A DNA stretch of 64,000 nt. It comes from Sphingomonas sabuli. GTDB lineage: Bacteria; Pseudomonadota; Alphaproteobacteria; Sphingomonadales; Sphingomonadaceae. A program made the translations under genes and the position numbers. The notes under the pieces are model-generated. The model had not been told where the DNA came from. It ran no database searches and saw nothing but the letters and a program-made list of their open reading frames with translations. The DNA lies in the NCBI RefSeq assembly GCF_014352855.1, contig NZ_CP060697.1, positions 2,314,001-2,378,000 on the forward strand. Direction: 5' to 3'. Positions 16,447-26,293 of the stretch are shown here, in pieces. The first letter of the stretch is position 1. Each line of letters starts with the position of its first letter.

Positions 16447-17828
16447 TGGATTATCGCCCGAACGTCCGCATCACCGAACTGGGCGACCTGTTCTACGACC
16501 CCGTGGACCCGGCGCGCTTTCCCGGCTGCATCCCGCGTTTCCGGAACGAGCGGGCAGCCGCCGGCGTCGGACTGAAGCTCGACGAGGCTGCGTGGGCAGC
16601 GCATTTCTGCCGCTTCGACGCCTTGCCGGACAATTTGCCGCAGCCGCTGGCCCTGCGGTATCACGGCCACCAGTTCCGGGTGTACAATCCCGACCTTGGC
16701 GATGGGCGCGGGTTCCTGTTCGCCCAGCTACGCGACAGCGACGGACGCTTGCTCGACCTTGGCACCAAGGGGTCGGGACAGACGCCCTACAGCCGCACCG
16801 CCGACGGACGGCTGACACTGAAAGGCGGGGTTCGCGAAATCCTCGCCGCCGAAATGCTCGAGGCGCTGGGCGTCGACACATCCCGGACCTTCGCTTTGTT
16901 TGAAACCGGCGAACAGCTGGAACGCGGCGACGAACCGTCGCCCACCCGGTCCGCCGTGCTGACGCGATTGAGCCACGGGCATATCCGCATTGGCACGTTC
17001 CAGCGCCACGCCTTCGCGCAGGACACGGGCTCACTCGACCGGCTGGTCCGCTATTGCCTTTCCCATCTCTACGGCGACACGCCGGCGGCGGACGCGGCGG
17101 AAAATGCCGCGCGCCTGTTCGATCTGGTGGCGCAGCGCACCGCCGAACTGGCCGCCAGCTACATGGCCGCGGGCTTCGTCCACGGCGTCCTCAACAGCGA
17201 CAATATCAACGTCACGGGCGAGAGTTTCGATTACGGTCCATGGCGCTTCACGCCCTATTGGGACGCCGATTTCACCGCGGCCTATTTCGACCATTACGGC
17301 CTTTACGCGTTCGCCCGGCAGGCGGAGGCAATCCACTGGGACCTGGCCCAGTTGGCGGGCTGCCTGGCGTTGCTGGCCGAAAGCGCGCCCTTGTCGGAAA
17401 CGCTCGACAGCTGGGGCGACCGCTTCGACCGGGCGCTGGTCGGCACGCTGTTGTGGCGGCTGGGCGTTGCGCCGCGCGGCGACGCGTCGGACCGAGAACT
17501 GGCCCGGACGCTGGTCGCGGCGCTTGCCGAACGGACCCACACGATCGACCGCGTCTTCCACGATTGGCGCGGCGGTCGCGATCCGGGAGCGCAGGCCTAT
17601 CCCGCCGAACCGTTTCGCCAGCTGGCCGCGCAGCTCGACGGACGGGCCCGCCCGCCTGTTGACGGTTATTGGGCGGATGCTGAGCCGTGTTCGATGCATA
17701 TCGAGGAGGTCGAGGCGATCTGGGCGGCGATCGCGGAGCGTGACGATTGGTCGCCGCTGGACGCTAAAGTGGCCGCGATTCGCCGAATGGGGCAGGCACT
17801 GATCGAAGACGGCTGTGACTTGGCTTGA
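16446..17828 (+). CDS. selO: protein adenylyltransferase SelO (YdiU)
   Basis: This 460-residue pseudokinase-fold protein matches SelO/YdiU. Hallmarks are ALRYHGHQFRVYNPDLGDGRG near residues 75-95 (here only in part), the glycine-loop-like segment LGTKGSGQTPYSR, and the metal-binding segment VHGVLNSDNINVTGESFDYG with DYGPW. SelO transfers AMP from ATP to Ser, Thr or Tyr of proteins and is tied to redox stress responses. Bacterial members often end in a Cys-containing tail, and here Cys lies four residues from the end (EDGCDLA). It is the last gene of the copper-chaperone operon. Confidence 0.93.
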   Translation: MDYRPNVRITELGDLFYDPVDPARFPGCIPRFRNERAAAGVGLKLDEAAWAAHFCRFDALPDNLPQPLALRYHGHQFRVYNPDLGDGRGFLFAQLRDSDGRLLDLGTKGSGQTPYSRTADGRLTLKGGVREILAAEMLEALGVDTSRTFALFETGEQLERGDEPSPTRSAVLTRLSHGHIRIGTFQRHAFAQDTGSLDRLVRYCLSHLYGDTPAADAAENAARLFDLVAQRTAELAASYMAAGFVHGVLNSDNINVTGESFDYGPWRFTPYWDADFTAAYFDHYGLYAFARQAEAIHWDLAQLAGCLALLAESAPLSETLDSWGDRFDRALVGTLLWRLGVAPRGDASDRELARTLVAALAERTHTIDRVFHDWRGGRDPGAQAYPAEPFRQLAAQLDGRARPPVDGYWADAEPCSMHIEEVEAIWAAIAERDDWSPLDAKVAAIRRMGQALIEDGCDLA

Positions 17829-17860
17829 CCCGGATTGCCGAGCGTGGTGGAGCGCCCACC

Positions 17861-19288
17861 ATGCACAGCAGCCTTGTTTCGAACAATCCGGCGACGGGCG
17901 AGGAAATCTGGTCGGGCACGCCGGGCGACGCCGCCGCCGAAGTGGCCGCGGCCCGCGCCGCGCTGCCGGACTGGGCGGCCCATTCGCCGTCCTTCCGGAT
18001 GGAGGCGCTACGCCGCTTCGCCAACGTGGTGCGCAAGCACGACAAGGACTTCGCCGCGCTGATCTCGCGGGAAACCGGCAAGCCCTTTTGGGAAGCGCAG
18101 ACCGAAGTCGGCGCGGTTATCAACAAGGTCGAGATTTCGATCGCCGCTTATGCCGAACGCACGCCCAAGCGGACGGTCGAGGCAGCGCTCAGCAATAAGG
18201 TCACCGTCCGCCACAAGCCGCACGGCGTCCTGGCGGTTCTCGGCCCCTATAATTTCCCTGCGCACCTGCCCAACGGGCACATCGTCCCGGCGCTGATCGC
18301 CGGCAATGCCGTGGTCTTCAAGCCGTCGGAAAAAACCCCGGCGACCGGCGAATTCCTGGTCCGTTGCTTTCACCAGGCCGGCATTCCCGAAGGCGTGGTC
18401 CGGTTGCTGCAGGGCGGTCCGGACCAGGGCAAGGCGCTGGCGGGCGACGCCGGCATCGACGGCTTGCTGTTCACCGGGTCGGCCCGCGCCGGCACCGCGC
18501 TGCACAGGCAGTTCGCCGAAACGCCGCAGAAGATCCTCGCGCTCGAACTGGGCGGCAACAACCCGCTGGTCATCTGGAACCCCAAGGACCTTGACGCCGC
18601 CGCAGCGATCGCGGTCCAGTCGGCCTATCTGAGCGCCGGGCAGCGCTGCACCGCGGCGCGTCAGCTGATCGTCGAGGACGGGCAGGAAAAGCCGCTGATC
18701 GATACGATCGCGCGGATGATCGACCGGATCATCGTCGACGAACCGTTCGCGGAGCCGCAGCCGTTCATGGGCCCGGTGATCGACAATGCCACCGCCGACC
18801 ATCTGCAGGAACAGTGGGTGGAGCTGATGATGAAGGGCGGCAAGCCCATCCGCCGGCTCGACCGCCCGTTCGAGGACCGGCCGTATTTGACCCCCGCGCT
18901 GATCGACGTCACCGATGCCCGCGACATTCCCGACGAGGAAATCTTCGGGCCGGTGCTGCAGGTCGTCAGGGTCAAGGATTTCGACGCCGCCATCGCCGCC
19001 GCCAACAAGTCACGCTTCGGACTGGCCGCGAGCCTGGTCGGCGGCAGTCCCGAGATGTTCGAGCAATTCTGGGCGCATGTTCACGCCGGGGTGATCAACT
19101 GGAACAAGCCGACCAACGGCGCCCCGTCCAACGCGCCTTTCGGCGGCGTCGGCCTGTCGGGCAACCATCGGCCAAGCGCCTTTTATGCCGCCGATTATTG
19201 CGCCTATCCGGTGACCAGCGTGCAGGCGTACAGCGTCCGCGCGTCGATCGCGCAAGGGCTGCGCGACCCCAATATGGTCGAGGATTAG
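17861..19288 (+). CDS. astD: N-succinylglutamate 5-semialdehyde dehydrogenase AstD
   Basis: This 475-residue aldehyde dehydrogenase has catalytic Cys263 (AGQRCTAARQ), general base Glu229 (ALELGG), Asn131 (PYNFP) and the cofactor-binding Lys154 (FKPSEKTP). The PTNGAPSNAPFGGVGLSGNHRPSA region and the C-terminal VTSVQAY are typical of AstD. It oxidises succinylglutamate semialdehyde in the arginine succinyltransferase route. The ATG at 17861 has GGAG eight bases upstream; the longer frame begins with TTG and lacks homologous character. Unusually it lies about 12 kb from astA/astB and on the other strand. It ends convergently with a thioesterase gene, overlapping four bases. Confidence 0.9.
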   Translation: MHSSLVSNNPATGEEIWSGTPGDAAAEVAAARAALPDWAAHSPSFRMEALRRFANVVRKHDKDFAALISRETGKPFWEAQTEVGAVINKVEISIAAYAERTPKRTVEAALSNKVTVRHKPHGVLAVLGPYNFPAHLPNGHIVPALIAGNAVVFKPSEKTPATGEFLVRCFHQAGIPEGVVRLLQGGPDQGKALAGDAGIDGLLFTGSARAGTALHRQFAETPQKILALELGGNNPLVIWNPKDLDAAAAIAVQSAYLSAGQRCTAARQLIVEDGQEKPLIDTIARMIDRIIVDEPFAEPQPFMGPVIDNATADHLQEQWVELMMKGGKPIRRLDRPFEDRPYLTPALIDVTDARDIPDEEIFGPVLQVVRVKDFDAAIAAANKSRFGLAASLVGGSPEMFEQFWAHVHAGVINWNKPTNGAPSNAPFGGVGLSGNHRPSAFYAADYCAYPVTSVQAYSVRASIAQGLRDPNMVED

Positions 19289-19623
19289 GGCTTAGCCGGG
19301 ATTGCGCGCGGCTGGCCGTCGCCGTCGAGCGCGACGAACGTGAATTCGCCTTCCGCGACGACCTTTTCCGCTTCGCCGTCGCGCACGCGGGCGACCGCCT
19401 CGGCCTTCAGCCGCAGCGACGTCCGCCCCTGCCTGAGCAGGTCGACGTAGACGGACAATTCGTCGCCCACCGCCATCGCGCCGGGAAAGCGTACCGCGTC
19501 GGCCGCGACCAGGATCGCCTTGCCGTTGCTGTGCCGCGACGCGAACGACCCGCAGGCCAGACCCATCTGCCCCATCAGCCAGCCGCCGAACACGCCGCCG
19601 TACGGATTGGTGTCGGCGGGCAT
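19285..19623 (-). CDS. YciA-like acyl-CoA thioesterase (hotdog fold), start uncertain
   Basis: The 112-residue chain has the YciA/BFIT hotdog signature NPYGGVFGGWLMGQM, with the ADTN segment just ahead, then VRFPGAMAVGDELSVYVDLLRQGRTS. These enzymes hydrolyse acyl-CoA thioesters. The frame remains open upstream for 24 more codons and encodes RTPIIRVTAM directly before the ATG. That is the strand which in relatives precedes MPADTN, so the true protein is probably longer. No ATG, GTG, TTG or CTG exists there, so initiation at ATC or ATA, or entry from the upstream gene, must be considered. It ends convergently with astD. Confidence 0.72.
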   Translation of the reverse strand: MPADTNPYGGVFGGWLMGQMGLACGSFASRHSNGKAILVAADAVRFPGAMAVGDELSVYVDLLRQGRTSLRLKAEAVARVRDGEAEKVVAEGEFTFVALDGDGQPRAIPAKP

Positions 19624-19663
19624 TGCCGTGACGCGGATTATCGGCGTGCGGGCGATACCGGCC

Positions 19664-19876
19664 TCAGCTGTCGTGCCAGTTGAAGAACCAGCGGGTCAGC
19701 GCCGCGACGCCCAGGAACAGGGGAATGGACAGCAGCAGGCCGGGCGAGCTTTGCAGCGGGCGAATGGTGCCGACGCCGGCCCAGCTGTGCATCCACTGGC
19801 CGGTGCGGCCGTCGTAAGCGGTCGGCAGGACAACGCCCAATGCCGCGCCGATGATAAGAGCGGTAATCCACTTCAT
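19664..19876 (-). CDS. small membrane protein, unknown function
   Basis: This 70-residue protein has two hydrophobic helices (residues 3-20 and about 47-63) around a short loop with YDGRTGQWMHSW, and it ends FFNWHDS. Its start is preceded by GCGACATG with a GGGAGG-like sequence (from GGGGAGGCCCGC) about ten bases away. It is upstream of the thioesterase gene on the same strand with a 40-bp gap. I do not recognise the family, but base composition and hydropathy argue for a real gene. Confidence 0.55.
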   Translation of the reverse strand: MKWITALIIGAALGVVLPTAYDGRTGQWMHSWAGVGTIRPLQSSPGLLLSIPLFLGVAALTRWFFNWHDS

Positions 19877-19972
19877 GTCGCGGGCCTCCCCGACCTGATT
19901 TCGACCAGGCGATAGTATCGCACCGCAGAATAGGCCGCCAGCAGGTTAATTTTGTGTGGCCGCGCGTTCGCG

Positions 19973-21268
19973 TCAGGCCAGCATCCCCAGCGGATTTTCG
20001 ATCAGCCGCTTGAACGCCTTCATCAAGCGGGCGCCGTCGGCGCCGTCGATGGCGCGGTGGTCGAAGCTGCCGGTGGCCGACATGATCGTCGCGATCTGCA
20101 GGCTGTCGTTGATGACGTACGGCCGCTTGTCGCCCGCGCCGATGGCCATGATCATCGCCTGTGGCGGATTGATCACCGCTTCGAAATGCTTGATTCCGAA
20201 CATGCCCATGTTGCTCAGGCTGGCGGTGCCGCCCTGATATTCCTCGGGCGCCAGCTTGCCGTCCTTGGCGCGGGACGCGAGGTCCTTCATCTCGGTCGAA
20301 ATGGCCGACACGCTCTTGCCGTCGGCATTGGCGACGATCGGGGTGATCAGTCCGCCGGGGATCGATACCGCGACCGAGATGTCGGCGCGGCTGTATTTGA
20401 TCAGCGTGTCGCCGGCGAAGCTGACATTGCATTCCGGCACTTCGATCAGGGCCATCGCCAGCGCCTTGATCAGCAAGTCGTTGACCGACAGTTTTACGCC
20501 GCGCGGTTCCAGGCCCTTGTTCAATTCGCCGCGCAGCTTGAGCAGCGCGTCGAGCTGGATGTCGAGGGTCAGGTAGATATGCGGGATCTGCTGCTTCGAT
20601 TCGGTCAACCGGCGCGCGATCGTCTTGCGCATGTTCGACAGCTTGACCGCTTCGTGCGGGATGTCGCCCGGTTCGACCGGCGTGGCGGCGGCGGCGGCGG
20701 CGGCGGGGGCAGCCGCGGTGGTCGCCGGCTTTGCCGCTTCGCCTTTGGCCGGTGCCGAATCGAGGTCGGCCCTGACGATCCGCCCGCCCGGCCCGCTGCC
20801 CTTCAGCGCGGCCAGATCGATGCCCTTGTCCTCTGCAATCCGGCGCGCCAGCGGCGATGCCTTGATGCGCTCTCCGTCGGCGCGGGGCGCTGGCGCGGCC
20901 GGTGCGGCCTTGGAGGCTTCTGCCGCCTTAGGCGCGGGCTGCGTATCCGCCTTCTCGGGCTGCGCGTCCTTCGCGGGCGGCGCATCGGCTGCGGGCGCCG
21001 CACTTGCCGCAGTGGCGGCGTCTTCGCCTTCGCCGGCGAGGATGGCGATCGGCTGGCCGACCTTAACCGCGTCCGTGCCCTCGGCGACGAGGATCTTGGC
21101 GATGGTGCCTTCGTCGACCGCCTCGAACTCCATCGTCGCCTTGTCGGTTTCGATTTCCGCGAGGATGTCGCCGGACGCGACCGTGTCGCCCTCCTTGACC
21201 AGCCACTTGGCGAGCGTGCCTTCTTCCATCGTCGGCGACAGCGCAGGCATTTTGAGCTCGATCGGCAT
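19973..21268 (-). CDS. pdhC: pyruvate dehydrogenase complex E2 (dihydrolipoamide acetyltransferase)
   Basis: This 431-residue E2 has an N-terminal lipoyl domain with the lipoylated lysine in IETDKATME (Lys43), then a long Ala/Pro linker (about residues 75-125). A peripheral-subunit-binding domain follows ([16 protein letters not shown]), then the catalytic acetyltransferase domain ending [14 protein letters not shown] with the active-site His. The opening [11 protein letters not shown] is typical of pyruvate, not 2-oxoglutarate, complexes. The ATG at 21268 is used because AGGA lies seven bases upstream; eight more codons are open before it. E1 and E3 genes are not adjacent in this window. Confidence 0.93.
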   Translation of the reverse strand: MPIELKMPALSPTMEEGTLAKWLVKEGDTVASGDILAEIETDKATMEFEAVDEGTIAKILVAEGTDAVKVGQPIAILAGEGEDAATAASAAPAADAPPAKDAQPEKADTQPAPKAAEASKAAPAAPAPRADGERIKASPLARRIAEDKGIDLAALKGSGPGGRIVRADLDSAPAKGEAAKPATTAAAPAAAAAAATPVEPGDIPHEAVKLSNMRKTIARRLTESKQQIPHIYLTLDIQLDALLKLRGELNKGLEPRGVKLSVNDLLIKALAMALIEVPECNVSFAGDTLIKYSRADISVAVSIPGGLITPIVANADGKSVSAISTEMKDLASRAKDGKLAPEEYQGGTASLSNMGMFGIKHFEAVINPPQAMIMAIGAGDKRPYVINDSLQIATIMSATGSFDHRAIDGADGARLMKAFKRLIENPLGMLA

Positions 21269-21405
21269 TGGAGTCCTTTTCGAATGGCCCACGGCACAAA
21301 GCCAATGCGGCGGGCAGGGTCAAGCCCGCGACGGCGAGCGGCTTGGCGCTTGCGCTGACCCGCGCTTTACCGCAGCTTCATAACGCAAATGGGGGAAGGA
21401 CGCAG

Positions 21406-21861
21406 GTGCGCACTTATCTGGTCGTGATCGACGACAGCGACGAAGCGCGCGTCGCGCTTCGCTTTGCTGCGCGCCGGGCGGCGAAGACCGAAGGCAGCGT
21501 CGAGGTGCTGGCGGTCGTCCCGCCGCAGGATTTCGTCCAGTGGGGCGGGGTCCAGGCGGCGATCGAGGAAGAACAGAAATTGCGTATCGAAGGCGTCGTG
21601 TCCGGCGCCGTTGGCGAGATTTTCGACGCCGCGGGGATCAAGCCGGCGATCGTGCTGCGTCAGGGCGACGCGGTGAAAGTGGTCAACGAATATCTGGCCG
21701 GCCGCGACGACATCGCCGCGCTGGTGCTGGGCGCCGCGCCGGGCGGCGACCCCGGCCCGCTGGTCGCCCATTTCACCGGCAAGGATGCCGGCAACATGGC
21801 CTGCCCGGTGATGATGATCCCCGGTTCGCTGACCGACGAACGGCTGGAGCAGCTGAGCTAG
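21406..21861 (+). CDS. universal stress protein (UspA) family
   Basis: This 151-residue single-domain protein begins TYLVVIDDSDEARVALRFA, the first strand and Asp of the Usp fold, and continues with ALVLGAAPGG and a CPVMMIPGS end strand. It starts with GTG at 21406, placed by an AAGGA six bases upstream; longer in-frame starts lack Usp character. These nucleotide-binding proteins accumulate under stress. The stop shares the palindrome CTAG with the stop of the convergent GH5 gene, leaving no room for a terminator between them. Confidence 0.85.
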   Translation: MRTYLVVIDDSDEARVALRFAARRAAKTEGSVEVLAVVPPQDFVQWGGVQAAIEEEQKLRIEGVVSGAVGEIFDAAGIKPAIVLRQGDAVKVVNEYLAGRDDIAALVLGAAPGGDPGPLVAHFTGKDAGNMACPVMMIPGSLTDERLEQLS

Positions 21862-23588
21862 CGGCCCAACCGGATCGACTGCAGCCGGACACGGCCGGCC
21901 GCGACTCCGACGACCAGCCGATTGGTGCCGTCCTGGAAAGCCAGCGGCGGCAGCGGCACGTCGCTCCAGCCTTGCGCTGCCGGTACGGCAAAGGCGAGCC
22001 GCGCGCCGCCGTTGAGGCTGACCCACAGGGTCGCGGGCGATTCGGCGGCGATCACCAGCCGACCGGGGCGAACGCCCGCGCCGTCCGCCGCCACCGTGTA
22101 GTGAAGCCATTCGCCGCGCTCGAAAGCGGTGACGAACGGCGCGCCGTCGGCTTCGCGGGCGATGTCGACGCCGTCGTTGCGATAGGTGGTGCCGTCGTTC
22201 CACGGGGTGCGCTCGCCACCGGTATCGACATGGTAGTTGCCTTCGACGGTGTCGCGATAGGCGATACCCGGCGCGCCAAGGTCGTAATCGACCGCGGCGA
22301 TGGCCACCCCGGCGGGGCCGAGTCGATGATCGGCGAAGGGCAGGGTGGTGTCATCGTGCGGCTGGCGGATCATCGCGTCGACCACGTCGCGGTGCTGGAT
22401 CAGATTGGGGAAAGCGATGTCGTGGGTCGCAACGCGCATCATCGCGGTGCGCGCCGCGGCTGGGTCCGGTCGCGGTCCCTTGCCGGTCATCCAGGCAACG
22501 ATCTCATCCCACCCCGGGTTGGGACGGATTTCCAGGGGCTGATTGAAGCCCATTTTCTTGTGCGGCCACCAGGCCCAGCCGATGCCGTGGCCTTCGGCCA
22601 GCCTGATCGCATCGCGATACCAGCCGTTGGAATTCTCGCCGCTTTCGCCCAGCCAGATCGGGCGGCCGGTTTCCTTGCGCAGCTTGAGGATGCCGGCGAG
22701 GGCGGCGTCGGTGTTGCGATTCCAATATTTGTGGAAGCTGAGCACCAGTTTCGGGTCCCAATCGGGCGTGATCCCGGCGTAATTGTTGCCCCAGCAATTG
22801 CCTTCGATGACGATGATGTGGCGCTTGTCGTGGGTGCGGATGGCGCTGGTGATGCGCTTGTACAGCGCTTCGATCGGCCCGTTCTTCTTGTCTTCGCAAC
22901 CGTGGCCGCCCTGGCCGTCAAAGTCCCAGTTCGGCTCGTTGACCAGGTCGTACGCGCCGACCCACGGATTGTCGGCGTAGCGGCGGGCAATCTCACGCCA
23001 CAATTCCACCGTCAGCCGCTGGTTTTCCGCGCTTTCCCACAGCGACGGCTTGGTCGGGTCGCGGTCGGAAATCGGCAAATCGGTGCCTTGCCCGCCCGGC
23101 GCGGCATGGAGGTCGAGCATCACCCACATGCGGTTCGCCGCCGCCCATTGCAGCAACGCGTCTAGCCTTCGGAACCCGTCCTCGTTGAAGCGCGTCGTCC
23201 CGGCCGGGGCCGACGGGTCGAGGAACAGGTTCCAGTGCATCGGCAGGCGCACGCTGTTGAACCCCCAGCGGGCATAGGCGTCCAGGTCCGCCTTGGTCAT
23301 GTGATTGTCGAGCCAGGCGCGCTGGAAGGCGTCGACCGCTTCCTGCCCGACCAGTTCGGCCAGCTTGCGGTGGATGGCGTGCTGCGGCCCGACCTCGCCC
23401 AGCTTGAGCATATAGCCTTCCTGCAGCATCCAGCCGCCAAGCCCCATGCCACGCAGGATGACCGGCCGGCCCTGGCCGTCGACGATCTGCGTGCCCTTGA
23501 CGTCGAGGAAACCGGGCGAGTCCTGCGCCCCGGCGGCGGAGCCCGTCAGCAGGGCGAAAGCGGCGGCGATCCGTGTGAACGTTCCCAT
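21858..23588 (-). CDS. secreted glycoside hydrolase family 5 with C-terminal carbohydrate-binding-like domain
   Basis: This protein of about 576 residues has a signal peptide (ending SAAGAQ), a GH5 (beta/alpha)8 barrel and, after about residue 400, a beta-rich domain like CBM6/35. The acid/base Glu218 is in LVNEPNW and the nucleophile Glu315 in WLGESGEN. RLPMHWN and the HKYWN segment are further GH5 hallmarks. Such enzymes cleave beta-glucans or beta-mannans outside the cell. The C-terminal domain has GGERTPWNDGTTYRNDGVDI, as in sugar-binding modules. I start at 23588, but an ATG three codons earlier is equally possible. It is divergent from valS. Confidence 0.87.
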   Translation of the reverse strand: MGTFTRIAAAFALLTGSAAGAQDSPGFLDVKGTQIVDGQGRPVILRGMGLGGWMLQEGYMLKLGEVGPQHAIHRKLAELVGQEAVDAFQRAWLDNHMTKADLDAYARWGFNSVRLPMHWNLFLDPSAPAGTTRFNEDGFRRLDALLQWAAANRMWVMLDLHAAPGGQGTDLPISDRDPTKPSLWESAENQRLTVELWREIARRYADNPWVGAYDLVNEPNWDFDGQGGHGCEDKKNGPIEALYKRITSAIRTHDKRHIIVIEGNCWGNNYAGITPDWDPKLVLSFHKYWNRNTDAALAGILKLRKETGRPIWLGESGENSNGWYRDAIRLAEGHGIGWAWWPHKKMGFNQPLEIRPNPGWDEIVAWMTGKGPRPDPAAARTAMMRVATHDIAFPNLIQHRDVVDAMIRQPHDDTTLPFADHRLGPAGVAIAAVDYDLGAPGIAYRDTVEGNYHVDTGGERTPWNDGTTYRNDGVDIAREADGAPFVTAFERGEWLHYTVAADGAGVRPGRLVIAAESPATLWVSLNGGARLAFAVPAAQGWSDVPLPPLAFQDGTNRLVVGVAAGRVRLQSIRLGR

Positions 23589-23671
23589 GGCGGCCATGAT
23601 TGCCGCCTCGATCGGTTCTGGGCAAGGCGAGACGGTTGCCGCTGCACCGCAGCATCGCTAGTCGCGAAAGC

Positions 23672-26293
23672 ATGAGCGAACTGCCCAAAGCCTTCGATCC
23701 GGGCGCGATCGAGACGCGCTGGTATGCCCATTGGGAATCGCACGGCCTGTTCCGTCCCGAACGGGGCGATGCGACGCCGTGGACGATCGTCATGCCGCCG
23801 CCCAACGTTACCGGTTCGCTGCACATCGGCCATGCGCTCGACAACACGCTGCAGGACATCCTGACACGCCACGCGCGGATGCAGGGCAAGGACGCCTTGT
23901 GGGTGGTCGGCACCGACCATGCCGGGATCGCCACGCAGATGGTGGTCGAACGCAACCTCGACAGCCAGGGCGTCAAGCGCGCCGACATTGGGCGCGAGGC
24001 GTTCCTAGAGCACGTCTGGGAATGGAAGGCGCAATCCGGCGGTGCGATCACGCGCCAGCTGCGCCGGCTGGGCGCCAGCTGCGACTGGTCGAACGAGCGC
24101 TTCACGATGGACGACGCCTATCGGTCGGCGGTCACTCACACGTTCGTCGAGCTGCACAAGCGCGGCCTGATTTATCGCGACAAAAGGCTGGTGAACTGGG
24201 ACCCGCGCTTCCAGACCGCCATTTCCGACCTCGAAGTCGAAACCAAGGAACAGCAGGGCAAGTTCTGGCACCTCAGCTATCCGCTGGAAGACGGCAGCGG
24301 ATCGATCTCGGTCGCCACCACTCGGCCCGAAACCATGCTCGCCGACATGGCGGTGGCGGTGCATCCGGACGACGAACGCTACGCCCAGCTAGTGGGCAAG
24401 CAGGTGCGGCTGCCGATTACCGGACGCCTGATCCCGATCATCACCGACGAACACGCCGATCCGGAGCTTGGGTCGGGCGCGGTCAAGATCACGCCGGGCC
24501 ACGACTTCAACGACTTCGAAGTCGGCAAGCGGGCCGGGATCGAAGCCCGCGCCATGCTCAACATGCTCGATGCGCAGGGCAACATCGTCCAGACCGCCGA
24601 CGGGCTCGTGCCCGAGGCGCTGCTTGGCCTCGAGCGGTTCGAGGCGCGCAAGCGCGTGGTCGAACTGCTTGAAAGCGAGGGCGCGCTGATCTCCGTCGAG
24701 GACCGGGTGATCGCCACCCCGTTCGGCGACCGGTCCGGCGTGGTCATCGAACCGTGGCTGACCGATCAATGGTATGTGGATGCCAAGACGCTGGCCGAAC
24801 CGGCAATCGCGGCCGTGCGCGACGGGACGATCCGGGTCGTTCCGGAAACGTGGAAGAAGACCTGGTACAACTGGCTCGAGAATATCCAGCCGTGGTGCGT
24901 GTCGCGCCAATTGTGGTGGGGCCACCGCATTCCCGCTTTCTACGGCGACGATGGCGAGGTGTTCGTCGCGGCGACCGAGGAGCAGGCGCGCGAACAGGCC
25001 GGCGGCAAGCCGCTGCGCCAGGACGATGACGTGCTGGACACGTGGTTCTCATCCGCCTTGTGGCCGTTCGCCACGCTGGGCTGGCCGAAACAGACCGAGG
25101 AGCTGAAGCGGCACTATCCCAACGACGTGCTCATCTCGGGCTTCGACATCCTGTTCTTCTGGGATGCGCGGATGGCGATGCAGGGCTTCGAACTGATGGG
25201 CGAGGCGCCGTGGAAGACGCTTTACCTCCACGGACTGGTGCGCGACGACAAGGGACAGAAGATGTCCAAGTCGAAGGGCAACGTCGTCGATCCGCTCGGC
25301 CTGATAAACAAATATGGCGCGGACGCGCTGCGCTTCACGCTGGCGGCGATGGAAAGCCAGGGCCGCGACATCAAGCTCGATGAAAAGCGCGTCGAGGGCT
25401 ATCGCAACTTTGCCACCAAGCTGTGGAATGCCGCGCGCTTCCTGCAGATGAACGGGGTCGGCGCGTCCGACAGCATTGCCGCGCCGGACGCGGCATTGCC
25501 GGTCAACCGCTGGATCATCGGCGAAGTGGTCGACACGCTGGCCAAGCTCGACCGCGCGTTCACCGAGCTGCGTTTCGACGACATGGCCGACGCCATCTAT
25601 CACTTCACCTGGGGCACGTTCTGCGACTGGTATGTGGAGCTGGTGAAGGGCCAGTTCGACGACGAGACCAAGCGCGTCGCCGCCTGGGCGTTCGACCAGA
25701 TCCTGGTCATGCTGCACCCGCTGATGCCGTTCATCACCGAGGAGTTGTGGGCGGCGATGGGCGAGAGGCCGTACGAACTCATTCTTGCCAGGTGGCCGGC
25801 ACCCGAAGCGTCGATCGACCCGCAGGCGAAGGCCGAGATGGACTGGGCAATCGACCTCGTAAGCCAGATACGTTCGGCCCGCACCGAACTGAATGTGCCG
25901 CCGTCCGCCAAGCTGCACCTGTTCACTGGCAATCCGCCGCAGGACGTCGTCGACCGGTTAGACCGGCAACATGCGATGCTGTCGCGGCTTGCCCGGCTGG
26001 ACTCGATCCAGCTGTCGGCGTTCGACGGCAAGGGCGCCGCGCAGCTGCTCGCGGGCGGGACCAGCTACGCGCTGCCACTCGAAGGCGTGATCGACCTTGC
26101 GGCGGAAAAGGCGCGGCTGGCGAAGGCCGCGGAGGCTGCGGAGAAAGAACGCGACAGTCTCGCGGCGCGGCTCGGCAATGCCAATTTCGTCGAGCGGGCC
26201 AAGCCCGAAGCGGTCGAGAAAGCGCGCGCCGACCATGCCGAAAAGGCTGGCGACGCGGAACGCTATCGCGCGGCGCTGGAACGGCTGGGCTGA
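23672..26293 (+). CDS. valS: valyl-tRNA synthetase
   Basis: This 873-residue class I synthetase has HIGH at residues 51-54 in [17 protein letters not shown] and KMSKS at 530-534. The CP1 editing domain has [11 protein letters not shown], and the tRNA anticodon-binding and C-terminal coiled coil ([18 protein letters not shown]) complete the usual ValS order. It charges tRNA-Val in the cytoplasm. The start [10 protein letters not shown] is chosen by alignment with the family, and upstream codons are unrelated. The last 31 bases overlap the convergent lipid kinase gene. Confidence 0.97.
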   Translation: MSELPKAFDPGAIETRWYAHWESHGLFRPERGDATPWTIVMPPPNVTGSLHIGHALDNTLQDILTRHARMQGKDALWVVGTDHAGIATQMVVERNLDSQGVKRADIGREAFLEHVWEWKAQSGGAITRQLRRLGASCDWSNERFTMDDAYRSAVTHTFVELHKRGLIYRDKRLVNWDPRFQTAISDLEVETKEQQGKFWHLSYPLEDGSGSISVATTRPETMLADMAVAVHPDDERYAQLVGKQVRLPITGRLIPIITDEHADPELGSGAVKITPGHDFNDFEVGKRAGIEARAMLNMLDAQGNIVQTADGLVPEALLGLERFEARKRVVELLESEGALISVEDRVIATPFGDRSGVVIEPWLTDQWYVDAKTLAEPAIAAVRDGTIRVVPETWKKTWYNWLENIQPWCVSRQLWWGHRIPAFYGDDGEVFVAATEEQAREQAGGKPLRQDDDVLDTWFSSALWPFATLGWPKQTEELKRHYPNDVLISGFDILFFWDARMAMQGFELMGEAPWKTLYLHGLVRDDKGQKMSKSKGNVVDPLGLINKYGADALRFTLAAMESQGRDIKLDEKRVEGYRNFATKLWNAARFLQMNGVGASDSIAAPDAALPVNRWIIGEVVDTLAKLDRAFTELRFDDMADAIYHFTWGTFCDWYVELVKGQFDDETKRVAAWAFDQILVMLHPLMPFITEELWAAMGERPYELILARWPAPEASIDPQAKAEMDWAIDLVSQIRSARTELNVPPSAKLHLFTGNPPQDVVDRLDRQHAMLSRLARLDSIQLSAFDGKGAAQLLAGGTSYALPLEGVIDLAAEKARLAKAAEAAEKERDSLAARLGNANFVERAKPEAVEKARADHAEKAGDAERYRAALERLG

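Noticed and set aside
19952..21358. 468-codon frame with a Gly-rich stretch
   Set aside because: Antisense to the PDH E2 gene; the Gly run is the reverse of the Ala linker codons.
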